A stretch of DNA of 64,000 nt from Ruegeria sp. A3M17. Its GTDB lineage: Bacteria; Pseudomonadota; Alphaproteobacteria; Rhodobacterales; Rhodobacteraceae. Location of the stretch: positions 248,001-312,000 of the forward strand of contig NZ_QOCF01000014.1 in NCBI RefSeq assembly GCF_003318255.1, given 5' to 3'. Positions 16,977 through 26,521 of the stretch are shown here, in pieces; within the stretch, counting starts at the first letter, position 1; every line of letters begins with the position of its first letter. The notes beneath the pieces are model-generated. The model made no database searches and had not been told where the DNA came from. It saw only the letters and a program-made list of their open reading frames with translations. Made by a program: the position numbers and the translations under genes.

Positions 16977-17908
16977 GCGCTCAGGTCCTTCTTTATTTCG
17001 TTTTGCCGGGCAGGGCGCAGGAGCTGCGCCGCGACACCAACTGCGATCATCTGCGGGTGTTTGCCCAGGGCTGGATCTCCGATTGGGCAGGTGATCCGGC
17101 CAATCCGCTCGGGCGCATGTCCCAAAGCGGCCAGCCGGGACCGGAATCGCGCCCATTTCGTAGCCGAGCCAATCAGGCCCGCAAAGCGGAAATCGTGCAA
17201 AAGCAACCTGTTGCACAGTTCCAGGTCCAGATTGTGTGAATAAGTCAGCACAAGATGCTCAGCATCGCGCGGCGCATGGCGTACCAGTTCAGCCGGTTTC
17301 GCTGCCGGAACGGCGGTTACGCCGCCGGGCACCGCTTCGGGAAATCGTTCAGGACCGGTATCGACCCAGGTGATTGACAGATCGGGCAACGGTGACAGGA
17401 CATCGACCAGAGCCCGGCCAACGTGACCGGCACCCCATATCCACAGATTGCGCGCCGGTTCGTGAACGGGCTCGACCATCCAGCCGTCAATCAGCTGCGG
17501 TTCGGGCGCGACACCCTGACCGCGAGCCTGCGACAACAGCCGCTTGACCGAAAGCGGCATCTCACCACCCGAAGCCGAGCGCGCAATGACTGCATCATCC
17601 AGCCGGTCGACGGCCGCAAGGTCATAGATTTCACTCAGCAGAGTTACTGCACCGCCACAACACTGACCCATATCCGGGCCGAGCGCATGGTGCGTTTGGC
17701 GCATGGGCGCTGCTTGGGATCGGGCTGCTTCAGCTGCCTGATACTCCAACGTGCCACCGCCGATGGTGCCCGACTGCCCGTTCTCCCAAACAAGCATTGC
17801 AGCGCCAACTTCGCGCGGGGATGACCCCTTGATCCCGGCGATAACCACCCGGGTCACCTTGCCGTGGGTATTGACCGCCTCCCTCAAAGCCTCTCGATCA
17901 AATCCCAT
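16973..17908 (-). CDS. xdhC: Xanthine dehydrogenase accessory protein XdhC
   Basis: 311-residue XdhC/CoxI family protein, which binds molybdenum cofactor, promotes its sulfuration and hands it to XdhB. The N-terminal XdhC_CoxI domain has IKGSSPREVGAAMLV (about 23-37) and SGTIGGGTLEYQAA. The C-terminal Rossmann-like part has IWGAGHVGRALVDVL and a conserved end, IGDPALGKHPQMIAVGVAAQLL. ATGA overlap with the xdhB stop and GTGA overlap with the ATPase start. Confidence 0.93.
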   Translation of the reverse strand: MGFDREALREAVNTHGKVTRVVIAGIKGSSPREVGAAMLVWENGQSGTIGGGTLEYQAAEAARSQAAPMRQTHHALGPDMGQCCGGAVTLLSEIYDLAAVDRLDDAVIARSASGGEMPLSVKRLLSQARGQGVAPEPQLIDGWMVEPVHEPARNLWIWGAGHVGRALVDVLSPLPDLSITWVDTGPERFPEAVPGGVTAVPAAKPAELVRHAPRDAEHLVLTYSHNLDLELCNRLLLHDFRFAGLIGSATKWARFRSRLAALGHAPERIGRITCPIGDPALGKHPQMIAVGVAAQLLRPARQNEIKKDLSA

Positions 17909-20310
17909 CAGGTCTCTCCCTTTACCCGCTGGACACCTTTCCAGACTTCTTCAGCCGTGGCAGGTGCATCCAGCGCCGGATAGCTGCCACCGCAGGCTGC
18001 CACCGCATTCGACAGGGCAAGCCACGCGGAAATACCCAGCATGAAGGGCGGTTCCCCGACCGCTTTCGAGCGATAGATCGTGTCCTCGCGGTTTTCACCG
18101 CTCCAGAGCGCGACGTTGAAAATGTCAGGTCGGTCGGAACAGGCAGGGATCTTGTAGGTCGACGGCGCATGCGTGCGCAGGTTCCCTTTGCCATCCCAAA
18201 CCAGTTCCTCGGTCGTCAGCCAACCGGCACCCTGTACGTAAGCGCCTTCGACCTGTCCGATGTCCAGTGCCGGATTCAGCGACGCGCCTGCATCATGCAG
18301 GATATCCGTCCGCAAAATGCGGTTCTCGCCAGTCAGCGTGTCGATGGCGACCTCGGTGATCGACGCGCCATAGGCAAAGTAGAAAAACGGGCGCCCCCGG
18401 CCTTTGATCCGGTCCCATTCGATTTTGGGTGTCTTGTAGAACCCGGTTGCCGAAAGACTGATGCGACCCTGATAGGTCAAAGCGGCGGCTTCGGCGAACG
18501 TATAGCGCTCGCCGCCAACCGAAACATGACCGTCCGAGAATGTCACCGTCGATGGATCGGCCTGATGGCGTTCGGCCAGATAGTCGGCCATCCGGTCGCG
18601 GATCGTGTCGCAGGCTGCCTTGACTGCCATACCGTTCAAGTCACTGCCCGAGGACGCCGCCGTGGCAGATGTGTTTGGCACTTTGGCCGTATCGGTTGCG
18701 GTGATTTTCACCATTTCCAGCGGAATACCAAAGCGAGATGCAGCGACCTGCGCGACTTTTTGGAACAGACCCTGACCCATCTCGGTGCCGCCGTGGTTCA
18801 GGTGGACCGAGCCGTCCTGATACACATGCACCAACGCGCCCGCCTGGTTCAGGTGGGTCAACGTAAACGAAATGCCGAACTTAACCGGAGAAAAGCCAAT
18901 CCCCTTCTTGATCACGCTGTTCTCGGCGTTCCACTTCTCAATGGCAGCCTTGCGTGCGGTGTAGTCGCTGGATTGCAGCAACTTGGCAGTCATGCCGTGC
19001 AGTTCGAAGTCACTGATCTCCATCCCGTAAGGTGTGGTATTGCCGCCTGCGGGCAACGGACGCACTGGCGCGTCGCCCATTTCCACCGCGCCACGGCTGG
19101 TCAGGTCTTCGTGCGGGTCGGGATGGCCCAGCGGCTTTTCAGCGATCATGGGATCCGCAACAACATGCGCCGGCTCATAGTAGTTCCGGCGACGCAATTC
19201 GACCGGATCCATTCCCAGCTCATACGCGGCGTGATCCATCACGCGTTCGATCCCGACCATACCCTGTGGTCCGCCGAACCCGCGATAGGCGGTGGCGGAT
19301 TGAGTGTTGGTCTTCAGCCGATGGCTTTCGATCCGGGCATTCGGCAGCAAATAGGCATTGTCCGAATGCAGCATCGCACGGTCCGCGACCGGCAGGGACA
19401 GGTCCTGTGCCCAACCACAAATCGCATGATGCAGGAAGGAAACGCCTTGGATGTGGCCGCTCTCATCAAACCCGGCCTTATATGCAATCCGGAACGCGTG
19501 GCGCTTGCCGGTGATGATCATGTCATCGTCGCGGTCATAACGCATCTTGCAGGCTTTGCCGGTTGCACGTGCCGCGATAGCGCAAGAAACAGCCAAAGCG
19601 TTGCCCTGACTTTCCTTGCCGCCAAAGCCGCCGCCCATACGGCGCGTTTCAACGCGAACTGCGTGCATCGGAACACCCAGAGCGTCCGCTACTTTGTGCT
19701 GAATCTCGGTCGGGTGTTGGGTCGAAGAATGCACCAACATATCCGCGCCCTCATTGGGCACGGCCAGTGCGGCCTGACCTTCCAGATAGAAATGCTCCTG
19801 ACCGCCAAGTTCAAATCCACCTTCGATCACATGCGCCGAACCCGCAATGGCCGCATCCGCATCGCCCTTGGCGTAGATGCGCGGACCGTCCTCGAACCGG
19901 CTGTCCGCGGCAAGCGCCTCTTCAACCGTCAGGATCGGGGTCTCTTCGGCATAATCGATCTGGCCCAAACGCGCCGCTTTCCGCGCGGCAAGGTGGCTGG
20001 TCGCAATGACGAGGAAAACGGGCTGCCCGATATAGTGCACCGTGCCATCAGACAGCAGAGGTTCATCATGGATCGACGGTGAGACGTCATTGGCAAATGG
20101 CAGATCGTCGGCTGTCATCACCATGACGACACCTTCGGCTGCCTTCACCGCCGACAGGTCCATCGTGGTGATCTTACCCTTGGCAATCGGGCTAATGCCA
20201 AAGGCCAGATGCAATGACCCTTTGGGCGTCGGAATGTCATCCACATACCGTGCGGTTCCCGCGACATGCAGTGGCGCCGCGTCATGGGGGAGGGGTTTGG
20301 TCACGCTCAT
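17908..20310 (-). CDS. xdhB: Xanthine dehydrogenase molybdopterin-binding subunit
   Basis: 800-residue large subunit that binds the molybdopterin cofactor and oxidizes hypoxanthine and xanthine to urate. The N-terminal ald_Xan_dh_C domain has HVAGTARYVDDIP and GGQEHFYLEGQAA. The Mo-binding domain follows, with RRMGGGFGGKES, TAYRGFGGPQGM and the C-terminal KAVGEPPFMLGIS, where the Glu is the catalytic base position. Length is normal for bacterial XdhB. ATGA overlaps on both sides show strict operon coupling. Confidence 0.95.
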   Translation of the reverse strand: MSVTKPLPHDAAPLHVAGTARYVDDIPTPKGSLHLAFGISPIAKGKITTMDLSAVKAAEGVVMVMTADDLPFANDVSPSIHDEPLLSDGTVHYIGQPVFLVIATSHLAARKAARLGQIDYAEETPILTVEEALAADSRFEDGPRIYAKGDADAAIAGSAHVIEGGFELGGQEHFYLEGQAALAVPNEGADMLVHSSTQHPTEIQHKVADALGVPMHAVRVETRRMGGGFGGKESQGNALAVSCAIAARATGKACKMRYDRDDDMIITGKRHAFRIAYKAGFDESGHIQGVSFLHHAICGWAQDLSLPVADRAMLHSDNAYLLPNARIESHRLKTNTQSATAYRGFGGPQGMVGIERVMDHAAYELGMDPVELRRRNYYEPAHVVADPMIAEKPLGHPDPHEDLTSRGAVEMGDAPVRPLPAGGNTTPYGMEISDFELHGMTAKLLQSSDYTARKAAIEKWNAENSVIKKGIGFSPVKFGISFTLTHLNQAGALVHVYQDGSVHLNHGGTEMGQGLFQKVAQVAASRFGIPLEMVKITATDTAKVPNTSATAASSGSDLNGMAVKAACDTIRDRMADYLAERHQADPSTVTFSDGHVSVGGERYTFAEAAALTYQGRISLSATGFYKTPKIEWDRIKGRGRPFFYFAYGASITEVAIDTLTGENRILRTDILHDAGASLNPALDIGQVEGAYVQGAGWLTTEELVWDGKGNLRTHAPSTYKIPACSDRPDIFNVALWSGENREDTIYRSKAVGEPPFMLGISAWLALSNAVAACGGSYPALDAPATAEEVWKGVQRVKGET

Positions 20311-21668
20311 GCGGACACCTCCAATACATTTGTCATTTCGCCCTGATCCTCAAGGAAATACCGTTCGAGCAGTGCTTTGGCGGTCTGCAGCCGATAGTTG
20401 GCCGATGCGCGCATGTCCGTCATCGGGGTGAAATCACTGTCGAAGGCCGGAATGGCGGACCGGACAGTCTCATGCGTCCATGGCTTGCCAACCAGCGCGG
20501 CTTCGACATTTGAAGCCCGTTTTGGAGTGCCGGCCATACCACCAAAGGCAATACGCGCATCAGCAACTATTCCGTCCGAAACAGTGATGTTAAAGCACCC
20601 ACACACTGCCGAGATATCCTGATCGAACCGTTTGCTGAGTTTGTAGGCCTTCAAACGATCCGCCTGACGCGGAAAACTTACGGATTCGACAAACTCGCCG
20701 GGTGTCCGGTCTTGTTTCCCGTAGTCGATAAAGAAGTCCTCCAATGCGACCGAGCGACGTTCGCCGCCCTTGCGCAGATGTAGCGTCGCGCCCAAGGCGA
20801 TCAGTGCGGGCGGGTTGTCTCCGATGGGCGAGCCGTTTGCGATATTGCCGCCGACCGTCGCCGCGTGCCGCACCTGAACGCTGGCGTAGCGTCGGATCAA
20901 TTCGGCGTAAGACGGGTGCAGGTCCGCCAGTGCTTCGCCCATCCGGTTCATATCGACCATTGCGCCGAATCGAACCTCGTCATCCGTAATCGTGAATTCT
21001 TTCAGATCATCGCAGCGGTTCAGAAAAATCACTGGGTCGAGATCACGCAGTTGCTTGGTCACCCAAAGCCCAACGTCCGTCGCGCCGGCGACCAAAGTGG
21101 CGTCCGGGTGTTCCGCATAGATTTTGGCCAATTCATCCGAAGACTCCGGCAACATCTGCGATGTTACCCGCGTCGCGACTGGCTTGTCTTTCACCCAAAC
21201 CGGCACGGGAACTTCTTCGGCAGCCTTGGCGGCGCGAATGATGGGCGCGTAGCCGGTGCAGCGGCACAGGTTGCCAGCAAGCTGCGTGTCATGATCCGTT
21301 GCGCCATTTGCATGACTTGCCACCATCGACATGACGAAACCGGGGGTGCAGAAGCCACATTGCGAGCCGTGCAGATCAACCATCGCCTGCTGGGCTGGGT
21401 GCGCCTCGCCGTTGGGACCACTGGCGCCTTCGACCGTGCGCACCGCTTTGCCATGCAGTTGCGGCAGGAACAGGATGCAGGAATTCAGCGCCTTGTGGCC
21501 ACCTTCATCCGTCACCATGACAGTGCATGCCCCGCAATCGCCTTCGTTGCAGCCTTCTTTGGTGCCGGTCAGGCCGCGATCCTCACGCAGCCAATCCAGC
21601 AGGGTCGCTGTCGGATTGACATCCGCCAGTTCCACTGTCTCTCCGTTCAGAAGAAACGTGATATTCAT
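20307..21668 (-). CDS. xdhA: Xanthine dehydrogenase small subunit (2Fe-2S and FAD domains)
   Basis: 453-residue subunit carrying both iron-sulfur clusters and FAD. The first cluster uses Cys40, 45 and 48 (GCNEGDCGAC) and Cys64. The second uses Cys104 and 107 (SQCGFC) and Cys135 and 137 (NLCRCTGY). The FAD-binding domain follows, with VAGATDVGLWVT and VGGNIANGSPIGD. First gene of the operon. No strong ribosome-binding site precedes the ATG at 21668. Electrons go to NAD+ in this family. Confidence 0.95.
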   Translation of the reverse strand: MNITFLLNGETVELADVNPTATLLDWLREDRGLTGTKEGCNEGDCGACTVMVTDEGGHKALNSCILFLPQLHGKAVRTVEGASGPNGEAHPAQQAMVDLHGSQCGFCTPGFVMSMVASHANGATDHDTQLAGNLCRCTGYAPIIRAAKAAEEVPVPVWVKDKPVATRVTSQMLPESSDELAKIYAEHPDATLVAGATDVGLWVTKQLRDLDPVIFLNRCDDLKEFTITDDEVRFGAMVDMNRMGEALADLHPSYAELIRRYASVQVRHAATVGGNIANGSPIGDNPPALIALGATLHLRKGGERRSVALEDFFIDYGKQDRTPGEFVESVSFPRQADRLKAYKLSKRFDQDISAVCGCFNITVSDGIVADARIAFGGMAGTPKRASNVEAALVGKPWTHETVRSAIPAFDSDFTPMTDMRASANYRLQTAKALLERYFLEDQGEMTNVLEVSA

Positions 21669-22012
21669 TCGAGAAACCCGTCGCCTTACCCGGTTGCGCC
21701 CTTGCGTGCCCCCCTTCGATGCGACGTAGAAAGAGTAGCGGGCGGATAGCTTGCCATCTGATGTTAGAAACAGCGCAGGTTGTCTGGCAAGAAAAACTAC
21801 CTATGTGATTCACCATTGAGCTCTGACGCTGCGTGATTGTTATCTTCGTTTAGGGATCACCTGATTGAAACTAAAGCGTTTTTTGTCTTTGGCTACTGTC
21901 GGGCTCCGAAGCACCTTCTGGAAAAGCCGAATAATCAAAGCCCATCTTTTTGGCAATCCAAAGCCAAGGTTCCTGCTTTTGCCGGGCGCGCGGCTGGGAT
22001 AGCGTGGCGGTC
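21669..22012. other. Divergent promoter region between xdhA and dnaE
   Basis: This 344-bp stretch separates two divergent transcription units and must hold both promoters. I could not assign -35/-10 boxes with confidence. Small features are A/T-rich tracts around 21870-21890 and TTGG.AATCCAA-like symmetry near 21950-21962. No small gene is supported; frames reaching in from dnaE use a TTG at 21950 and are better started at 22013. Confidence 0.5.
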
Positions 22013-25000
22013 ATGAGCAGTATTCCTCGATTCATTCACCTCCGTGTTCACACCGAATATTCCCTGCTGGAAGGCGCCGTGCGGCTGAAAAAGCTGCCCG
22101 GTCTGTGTGAGAAGATGGATATGCCCGCCGTCGCTGTGACGGATACTAACAGCATGTTCTCGGCTTTGGAATTTTCGGTCACCGCCAGCGGGGCCGGGGT
22201 GCAGCCGATCATGGGTTGTCAGGTTGATCTGACCTATGTGCAAGAGCAACCGGGCGAAAAGTCCAAAACACCTGCGCCGGTGGTTTTGCTTGCCCAGTCC
22301 GAGGTCGGGTATGAGAACCTGATGAAGCTCAGCTCGTGCCTTTATGTGGACAAGGGCGGGCAGTTGCCGCAGGTGACTTTGGAAGAGCTTGCGGACCGAT
22401 CTGACGGGTTGATCTGCCTGTCCGGTGGACCGGATGGACCTGTTGGGATGTTGTTGCAGCAGGGTCAACGCCCTGCGGCTGAGGCCTTGGTGGACCGGTT
22501 GTCAGCGATGTTCCCCGACCGCCTCTACATCGAACTCCAGCGTCATCCGGGTGAGGGCGGTCAGCCAGAGGCAGAACGTCTGACCGAGCGTGGCCATGTG
22601 GAAATGGCCTATGCCAAGAACCTTCCACTGGTCGCCACCAATGACGTTTATTTCCCGACCACAGATATGTACGAAGCGCACGATGCGCTGATTTGTATCT
22701 CGGAAGGGGCCTATGTCGATCAGCAAGAAGGCCGCCGCCGCCTGACCGCGCAACACTATTTCAAGTCGCAGCAGGAGATGGCGACCTTGTTCGCCGACTT
22801 GCCCGAGGCCATTGAGAATACCATTGAGATTGCCAAGCGCTGCGCGTTCATGGCCTATCGTCGTGATCCGATCCTGCCGAAATTCGCTGATGACGAGGTT
22901 GCCGAGCTGCGCCGTATTGCGAATGATGGTTTGCAAAAACGTCTGGCAGTGATCCCGCACGCAGTAACGCCAGAGGAATATCAAGAGCGTCTGGATTTTG
23001 AGCTCGACATCATCGAAGGCATGGGGTTCCCCGGCTACTTCCTGATTGTTGCCGATTTTATTCAGTGGTCCAAGGATCAGGACATCCCGGTGGGGCCAGG
23101 GCGTGGCTCGGGCGCGGGATCTCTGGTGGCCTATGCGCTAACGATTACTGACCTTGATCCGCTGCGTTATTCGCTGCTGTTCGAACGGTTCCTGAACCCG
23201 GAGCGGGTTTCGATGCCGGACTTCGATATCGACTTTTGCATGGACCGCCGCGAAGAGGTGATCCGTTACGTGCAGCAGAAATACGGCCGCGACAAGGTGG
23301 GGCAGATCATCACCTTTGGTGCGTTGCTGTCGAAAGCTGCCGTGCGGGATATCGGGCGCGTTCTGCAGATGCCATACGGGCAGGTGGATCGCCTGTCCAA
23401 GATGATACCGGTGGAAGGCGTCAAACCCGTCTCCATCGAGAAGGCGCTGAAAGATGAACCCCGTCTGCGCGAAGAGGCGCGCAACGAAGAGGTTGTCGAT
23501 CGCCTGCTGACTTATGGCCAGCAGGTCGAGGGGTTGCTGCGAAACGCGTCGACCCACGCGGCGGGAGTGGTCATCGGAGACCGCCCGCTGGACGCGCTGG
23601 TGCCGTTGTATCAGGACCCGCGATCCGACATGCCTGCCACTCAGTTCAACATGAAATGGGTGGAACAGGCCGGGCTGGTGAAGTTCGACTTTCTCGGTCT
23701 GAAGACGCTGACTGTGATCCAGAACGCGATGGATCTGATCTTCAAATCCAACCGTCCATTGCACGTCGCCGCCGACGGAACCGAGCTTTATGAACCCGCA
23801 GACGGGGCCGAGAACCAGATCAACGCCATCCCGCTGGATGATGAGGCGACGTACAAACTTTATTCGGCGGCCAGGACCGTGGCGGTGTTCCAGGTGGAAT
23901 CTTCGGGCATGATGGATGCGCTCAAGCGGATGAAGCCTGACTGTATCGAAGATATCATTGCCCTCGTCGCGCTCTACCGTCCTGGTCCCATGGAGAACAT
24001 CCCCAAGTTCTGCGAGGTCAAGAACAAGCTGAGCGAGCGGGACACACTGCACCCGTCTATCGATCATATTCTGGACGAGACTCAGGGCATCATCGTCTAC
24101 CAGGAACAGGTGATGCAGATCGCCCAGGAAATGGCGGGCTACAGCCTTGGCGGTGCGGATCTGCTGCGTCGTGCGATGGGTAAGAAAATCCAGGAGGCGA
24201 TGGACGCAGAGCGGCCCAAGTTCCTCAAGGGTGCTGCTGAGAACGATGTGGATGAGGCCAAGGCGACCGAGGTTTGGAACCTGCTGGATAAATTCGCCAA
24301 CTACGGCTTCAACAAATCCCACGCGGCCGCCTATGCGGTTGTCAGCTATCAAACAGGCTGGCTGAAGGCGAACCACCCGGTTGAGTTCATGGCCGGTGTC
24401 ATGAACTGCGATATCCACCTGACCGACAAGCTGGCCGTATACTTCGAAGAGGTCCGCAAAGGGCTGAAACTGCCTTATGTACCGCCTTGCGTGAACCGGT
24501 CGCTGTCGACATTCGACGTGGTGGACGGGCACCTTATCTATGCGCTGGGCGCGCTCAAGAATGTGGGTGTCGAAGCGATGAACCTTGTGGTTGCTGGTCG
24601 CGAAGGCAAGCCGTTCGTGAACCTGTTCGACTTTGCCCGCAAGGTTGATCTGAAGAGGGTCGGCAAGCGCCCGCTAGAGATGATGGCGCGGGCAGGGGCC
24701 TTCGATCAGCTCGACAAGAACCGCCGTCGCGTTTTCGAAAGCCTTGATCCGCTAGTGCAGTATTCGGCCGCCATCCATGACCAGAAGAACTCGAACCAGG
24801 TCTCGCTATTTGGTGAGGCGGGGGACGACCTGCCTGAACCGCGCCTGTCACCTTCGCCAGATTGGTTACCGGCGGAACGTCTGAGCGAAGAATTCAAAGC
24901 CATCGGTTTTTACCTGTCGGGCCATCCGTTGGACGACTATATGCCCGCGCTGAAGCGAAAGCAGGTGCTGACGCTGGATGAGGTGACAGAAAAAGCACGC

Positions 25001-25513
25001 TCTGGCCCCTTTATCGCCAAAATGGCTGGTGTTGTTGCCGGACGGCAAGAGCGTAAATCCGCGCGTGGAAACCGGTTCGCCTTTGCGCAATTGTCGGATC
25101 CGACGGGCGCGTACGAGGTCACTCTGTTTTCAGAAACGCTCGAAAAATCCCGCGAGTATCTGGAAACCGGAGCACAGGTAGTGCTGACCGCCGAAGCGAC
25201 GATGGAGGCGGATCAGCTCAAACTACTGGGTCGCTCGGTCGGCCCGGCGGATTCCGTGGTGGCAGAAGCCGGTGCAACAGGATTGCGTATCTTTGTTGAC
25301 GAAGCTCAAGCGGTGCCAACCGTAGCAAAAGTTCTTGAGGATGCCGCAACTGCCACCAAAGGCGCGGCGCGCGGGCCGATCCAATTGTTGTTGCTCGACC
25401 CAAGTCTGCCGGGTGATGTCGAAATGGATCTGGGCGTTGAGTTTCCGATCAACCCGCAGATCAAAGGCGCGATAAAATCGCTGGAAGGTATTTTGTCCGT
25501 CGAAGAGATCTGA
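22013..25513 (+). CDS. dnaE: DNA polymerase III subunit alpha
   Basis: Replicative C-family polymerase, 1166 residues. The N-terminal PHP domain has FIHLRVHTEYSLLEGAV and AVTDTNSMF. The palm has GPGRGSGAGSLVAYAL and the catalytic MPDFDIDF near residues 400-408. The tandem HhH region contains YGFNKSHAAAYAVVSYQ, and a C-terminal OB fold lies near residue 1000. Length and layout fit the replicative DnaE1 rather than the error-prone ImuC/DnaE2. The ATG at 22013 (MSSIPRFIHL) is chosen over a TTG at 21950. No accessory gene is adjacent. Confidence 0.97.
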   Translation: MSSIPRFIHLRVHTEYSLLEGAVRLKKLPGLCEKMDMPAVAVTDTNSMFSALEFSVTASGAGVQPIMGCQVDLTYVQEQPGEKSKTPAPVVLLAQSEVGYENLMKLSSCLYVDKGGQLPQVTLEELADRSDGLICLSGGPDGPVGMLLQQGQRPAAEALVDRLSAMFPDRLYIELQRHPGEGGQPEAERLTERGHVEMAYAKNLPLVATNDVYFPTTDMYEAHDALICISEGAYVDQQEGRRRLTAQHYFKSQQEMATLFADLPEAIENTIEIAKRCAFMAYRRDPILPKFADDEVAELRRIANDGLQKRLAVIPHAVTPEEYQERLDFELDIIEGMGFPGYFLIVADFIQWSKDQDIPVGPGRGSGAGSLVAYALTITDLDPLRYSLLFERFLNPERVSMPDFDIDFCMDRREEVIRYVQQKYGRDKVGQIITFGALLSKAAVRDIGRVLQMPYGQVDRLSKMIPVEGVKPVSIEKALKDEPRLREEARNEEVVDRLLTYGQQVEGLLRNASTHAAGVVIGDRPLDALVPLYQDPRSDMPATQFNMKWVEQAGLVKFDFLGLKTLTVIQNAMDLIFKSNRPLHVAADGTELYEPADGAENQINAIPLDDEATYKLYSAARTVAVFQVESSGMMDALKRMKPDCIEDIIALVALYRPGPMENIPKFCEVKNKLSERDTLHPSIDHILDETQGIIVYQEQVMQIAQEMAGYSLGGADLLRRAMGKKIQEAMDAERPKFLKGAAENDVDEAKATEVWNLLDKFANYGFNKSHAAAYAVVSYQTGWLKANHPVEFMAGVMNCDIHLTDKLAVYFEEVRKGLKLPYVPPCVNRSLSTFDVVDGHLIYALGALKNVGVEAMNLVVAGREGKPFVNLFDFARKVDLKRVGKRPLEMMARAGAFDQLDKNRRRVFESLDPLVQYSAAIHDQKNSNQVSLFGEAGDDLPEPRLSPSPDWLPAERLSEEFKAIGFYLSGHPLDDYMPALKRKQVLTLDEVTEKARSGPFIAKMAGVVAGRQERKSARGNRFAFAQLSDPTGAYEVTLFSETLEKSREYLETGAQVVLTAEATMEADQLKLLGRSVGPADSVVAEAGATGLRIFVDEAQAVPTVAKVLEDAATATKGAARGPIQLLLLDPSLPGDVEMDLGVEFPINPQIKGAIKSLEGILSVEEI

Positions 25514-25598
25514 CCTCTCTTTGTTGCCAGACAGTTAGCACCCCGCTAGGCTAACCTGACAGAGATGTCTTTGGGTCATGCCGCAGGAGGGTGTTGAT

Positions 25599-25817
25599 AT
25601 GACAATTGCAGGTCTCAATTTCAGAAGAGTTTTGTTTGGAGGGACGGCTTCGCTGGCCTTGGTTGCAGCCTCAGTCGCGTCGGCGGACGACAAGAAGAAA
25701 AAGAAGACCCTTGAGGGTGCGCTGATCGGCGCAGGTGTTGGTGCGATTGTCGGTGACGGAAAAGGCGCAGCGATCGGTGGCGTGGCCGGAGCCATTATTG
25801 GACATAACTGGAAGTGA
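25599..25817 (+). CDS. Small exported glycine-zipper protein
   Basis: 72 residues. A signal peptide (about 1-29, ending ASVASA) is followed by DDKKKKK and a glycine-zipper segment (about 40-67: GALIGAGVGAIVGDGKGAAI, then GG..GA.IGH). Such segments form membrane-associated helices in outer-membrane or periplasmic proteins. An AGGAGGG ribosome-binding site sits seven bases before the ATG at 25599, which decides against the ATG at 25578. Function unknown. The next gene overlaps its stop. Confidence 0.75.
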   Translation: MTIAGLNFRRVLFGGTASLALVAASVASADDKKKKKTLEGALIGAGVGAIVGDGKGAAIGGVAGAIIGHNWK

Positions 25818-26191
25818 TGGTGATGCGTTTTTTCAAATTCAAAATGTCAGTTTGTGCCGCAATCCTGGCGGCTCCGTGTGTGGCTGCGGCCGATGAGGCG
25901 GCTGAGCAGATGGTACAGGATGCATTGCCCGTCATGCACTATACCTGCGCCTCGATTGCAGAAGAAGCGGATAGCGACGAAGCCTTTGTTGTGACTGTTG
26001 TTGGAAAGATGACGGCCCTATCTCTCCACAATCGCCAGATTAATATCGAAGATCATGCAACCACGGATGAGGAAAAAGCCCAGCTGCGTGAAGCGTTCAT
26101 AGCCGCGCTGTCGGAAGGATGTGCCGCGGATAAGGATGCCCTTTTGGGTGGCGTGGTCGACAACGCGGTGAAAACGTCGCTGGGACTCTAA
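25817..26191 (+). CDS. Hypothetical exported protein
   Basis: 124 residues with a signal peptide (MSVCAAILAAPCVAAADEAA region, cleavage near residue 25). The mature part is mostly helical and acidic, with two cysteines (YTCAS and EGCAA) that could form a disulfide. The ATG at 25817 overlaps the stop of the glycine-zipper gene (TGATG), so the two are translationally coupled; an ATG at 25823 is an alternative. I do not recognise the family. The coupling suggests the pair works together in the envelope. Confidence 0.7.
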   Translation: MVMRFFKFKMSVCAAILAAPCVAAADEAAEQMVQDALPVMHYTCASIAEEADSDEAFVVTVVGKMTALSLHNRQINIEDHATTDEEKAQLREAFIAALSEGCAADKDALLGGVVDNAVKTSLGL

Positions 26192-26195
26192 GTCA

Positions 26196-26390
26196 TCAAT
26201 AGTGCGGCGGGCGTTCATCGCCCAAAACGATCCCGCCCGAGCCTTCCTGCGCCCGTTCGCCTTCGCGGCGCATCAGCAATTCGACACGGCGTGTCAAACG
26301 ATCAATCTCGTCCTGTTGGCGGGTGACGACCGAGTTGAGGTCTTCGACCGTACGGGCAAGATGGGCGATCTGCTCTTCCAGATGCTGCAT
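26196..26390 (-). CDS. slyX: SlyX family protein
   Basis: 64-residue SlyX homologue: an amphipathic coiled coil (LEEQIAHLARTVEDLNSVV, then QQDEIDRLTRRVELL) and the conserved C-terminal RPPHY. The cellular role of SlyX is not established. The ATG at 26390 fits the family length; the longer frame to 26567 overlaps the hisS start and looks non-coding. It is divergent from hisS (131-bp gap) and convergent with the exported protein gene, 4 bp away. Confidence 0.8.
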   Translation of the reverse strand: MQHLEEQIAHLARTVEDLNSVVTRQQDEIDRLTRRVELLMRREGERAQEGSGGIVLGDERPPHY

Positions 26391-26521
26391 AGGGGACTCC
26401 TGTGTCTTAGGCTGGTCATAGCGACCCGGACAGCGCATGGCCAGCGAAAGCGCGCCTTGCCCCGATGCAGGCCATGGGATAGACCGCGCGCGGAACAAGG
26501 AAACTCCCAAGGACGTCCCAC

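Noticed and set aside
18169..20082. A 637-codon plus-strand open frame across xdhB
   Set aside because: Antisense shadow of a certain gene, with no ribosome-binding site or recognisable motif; similar shadows lie over dnaE (23138-24532) and the BMP gene (12409-13341).
25534..25555. Hairpin GTTAGC...GCTAAC after dnaE as a terminator
   Set aside because: Only six pairs with a ten-base loop and no U-run on either side.
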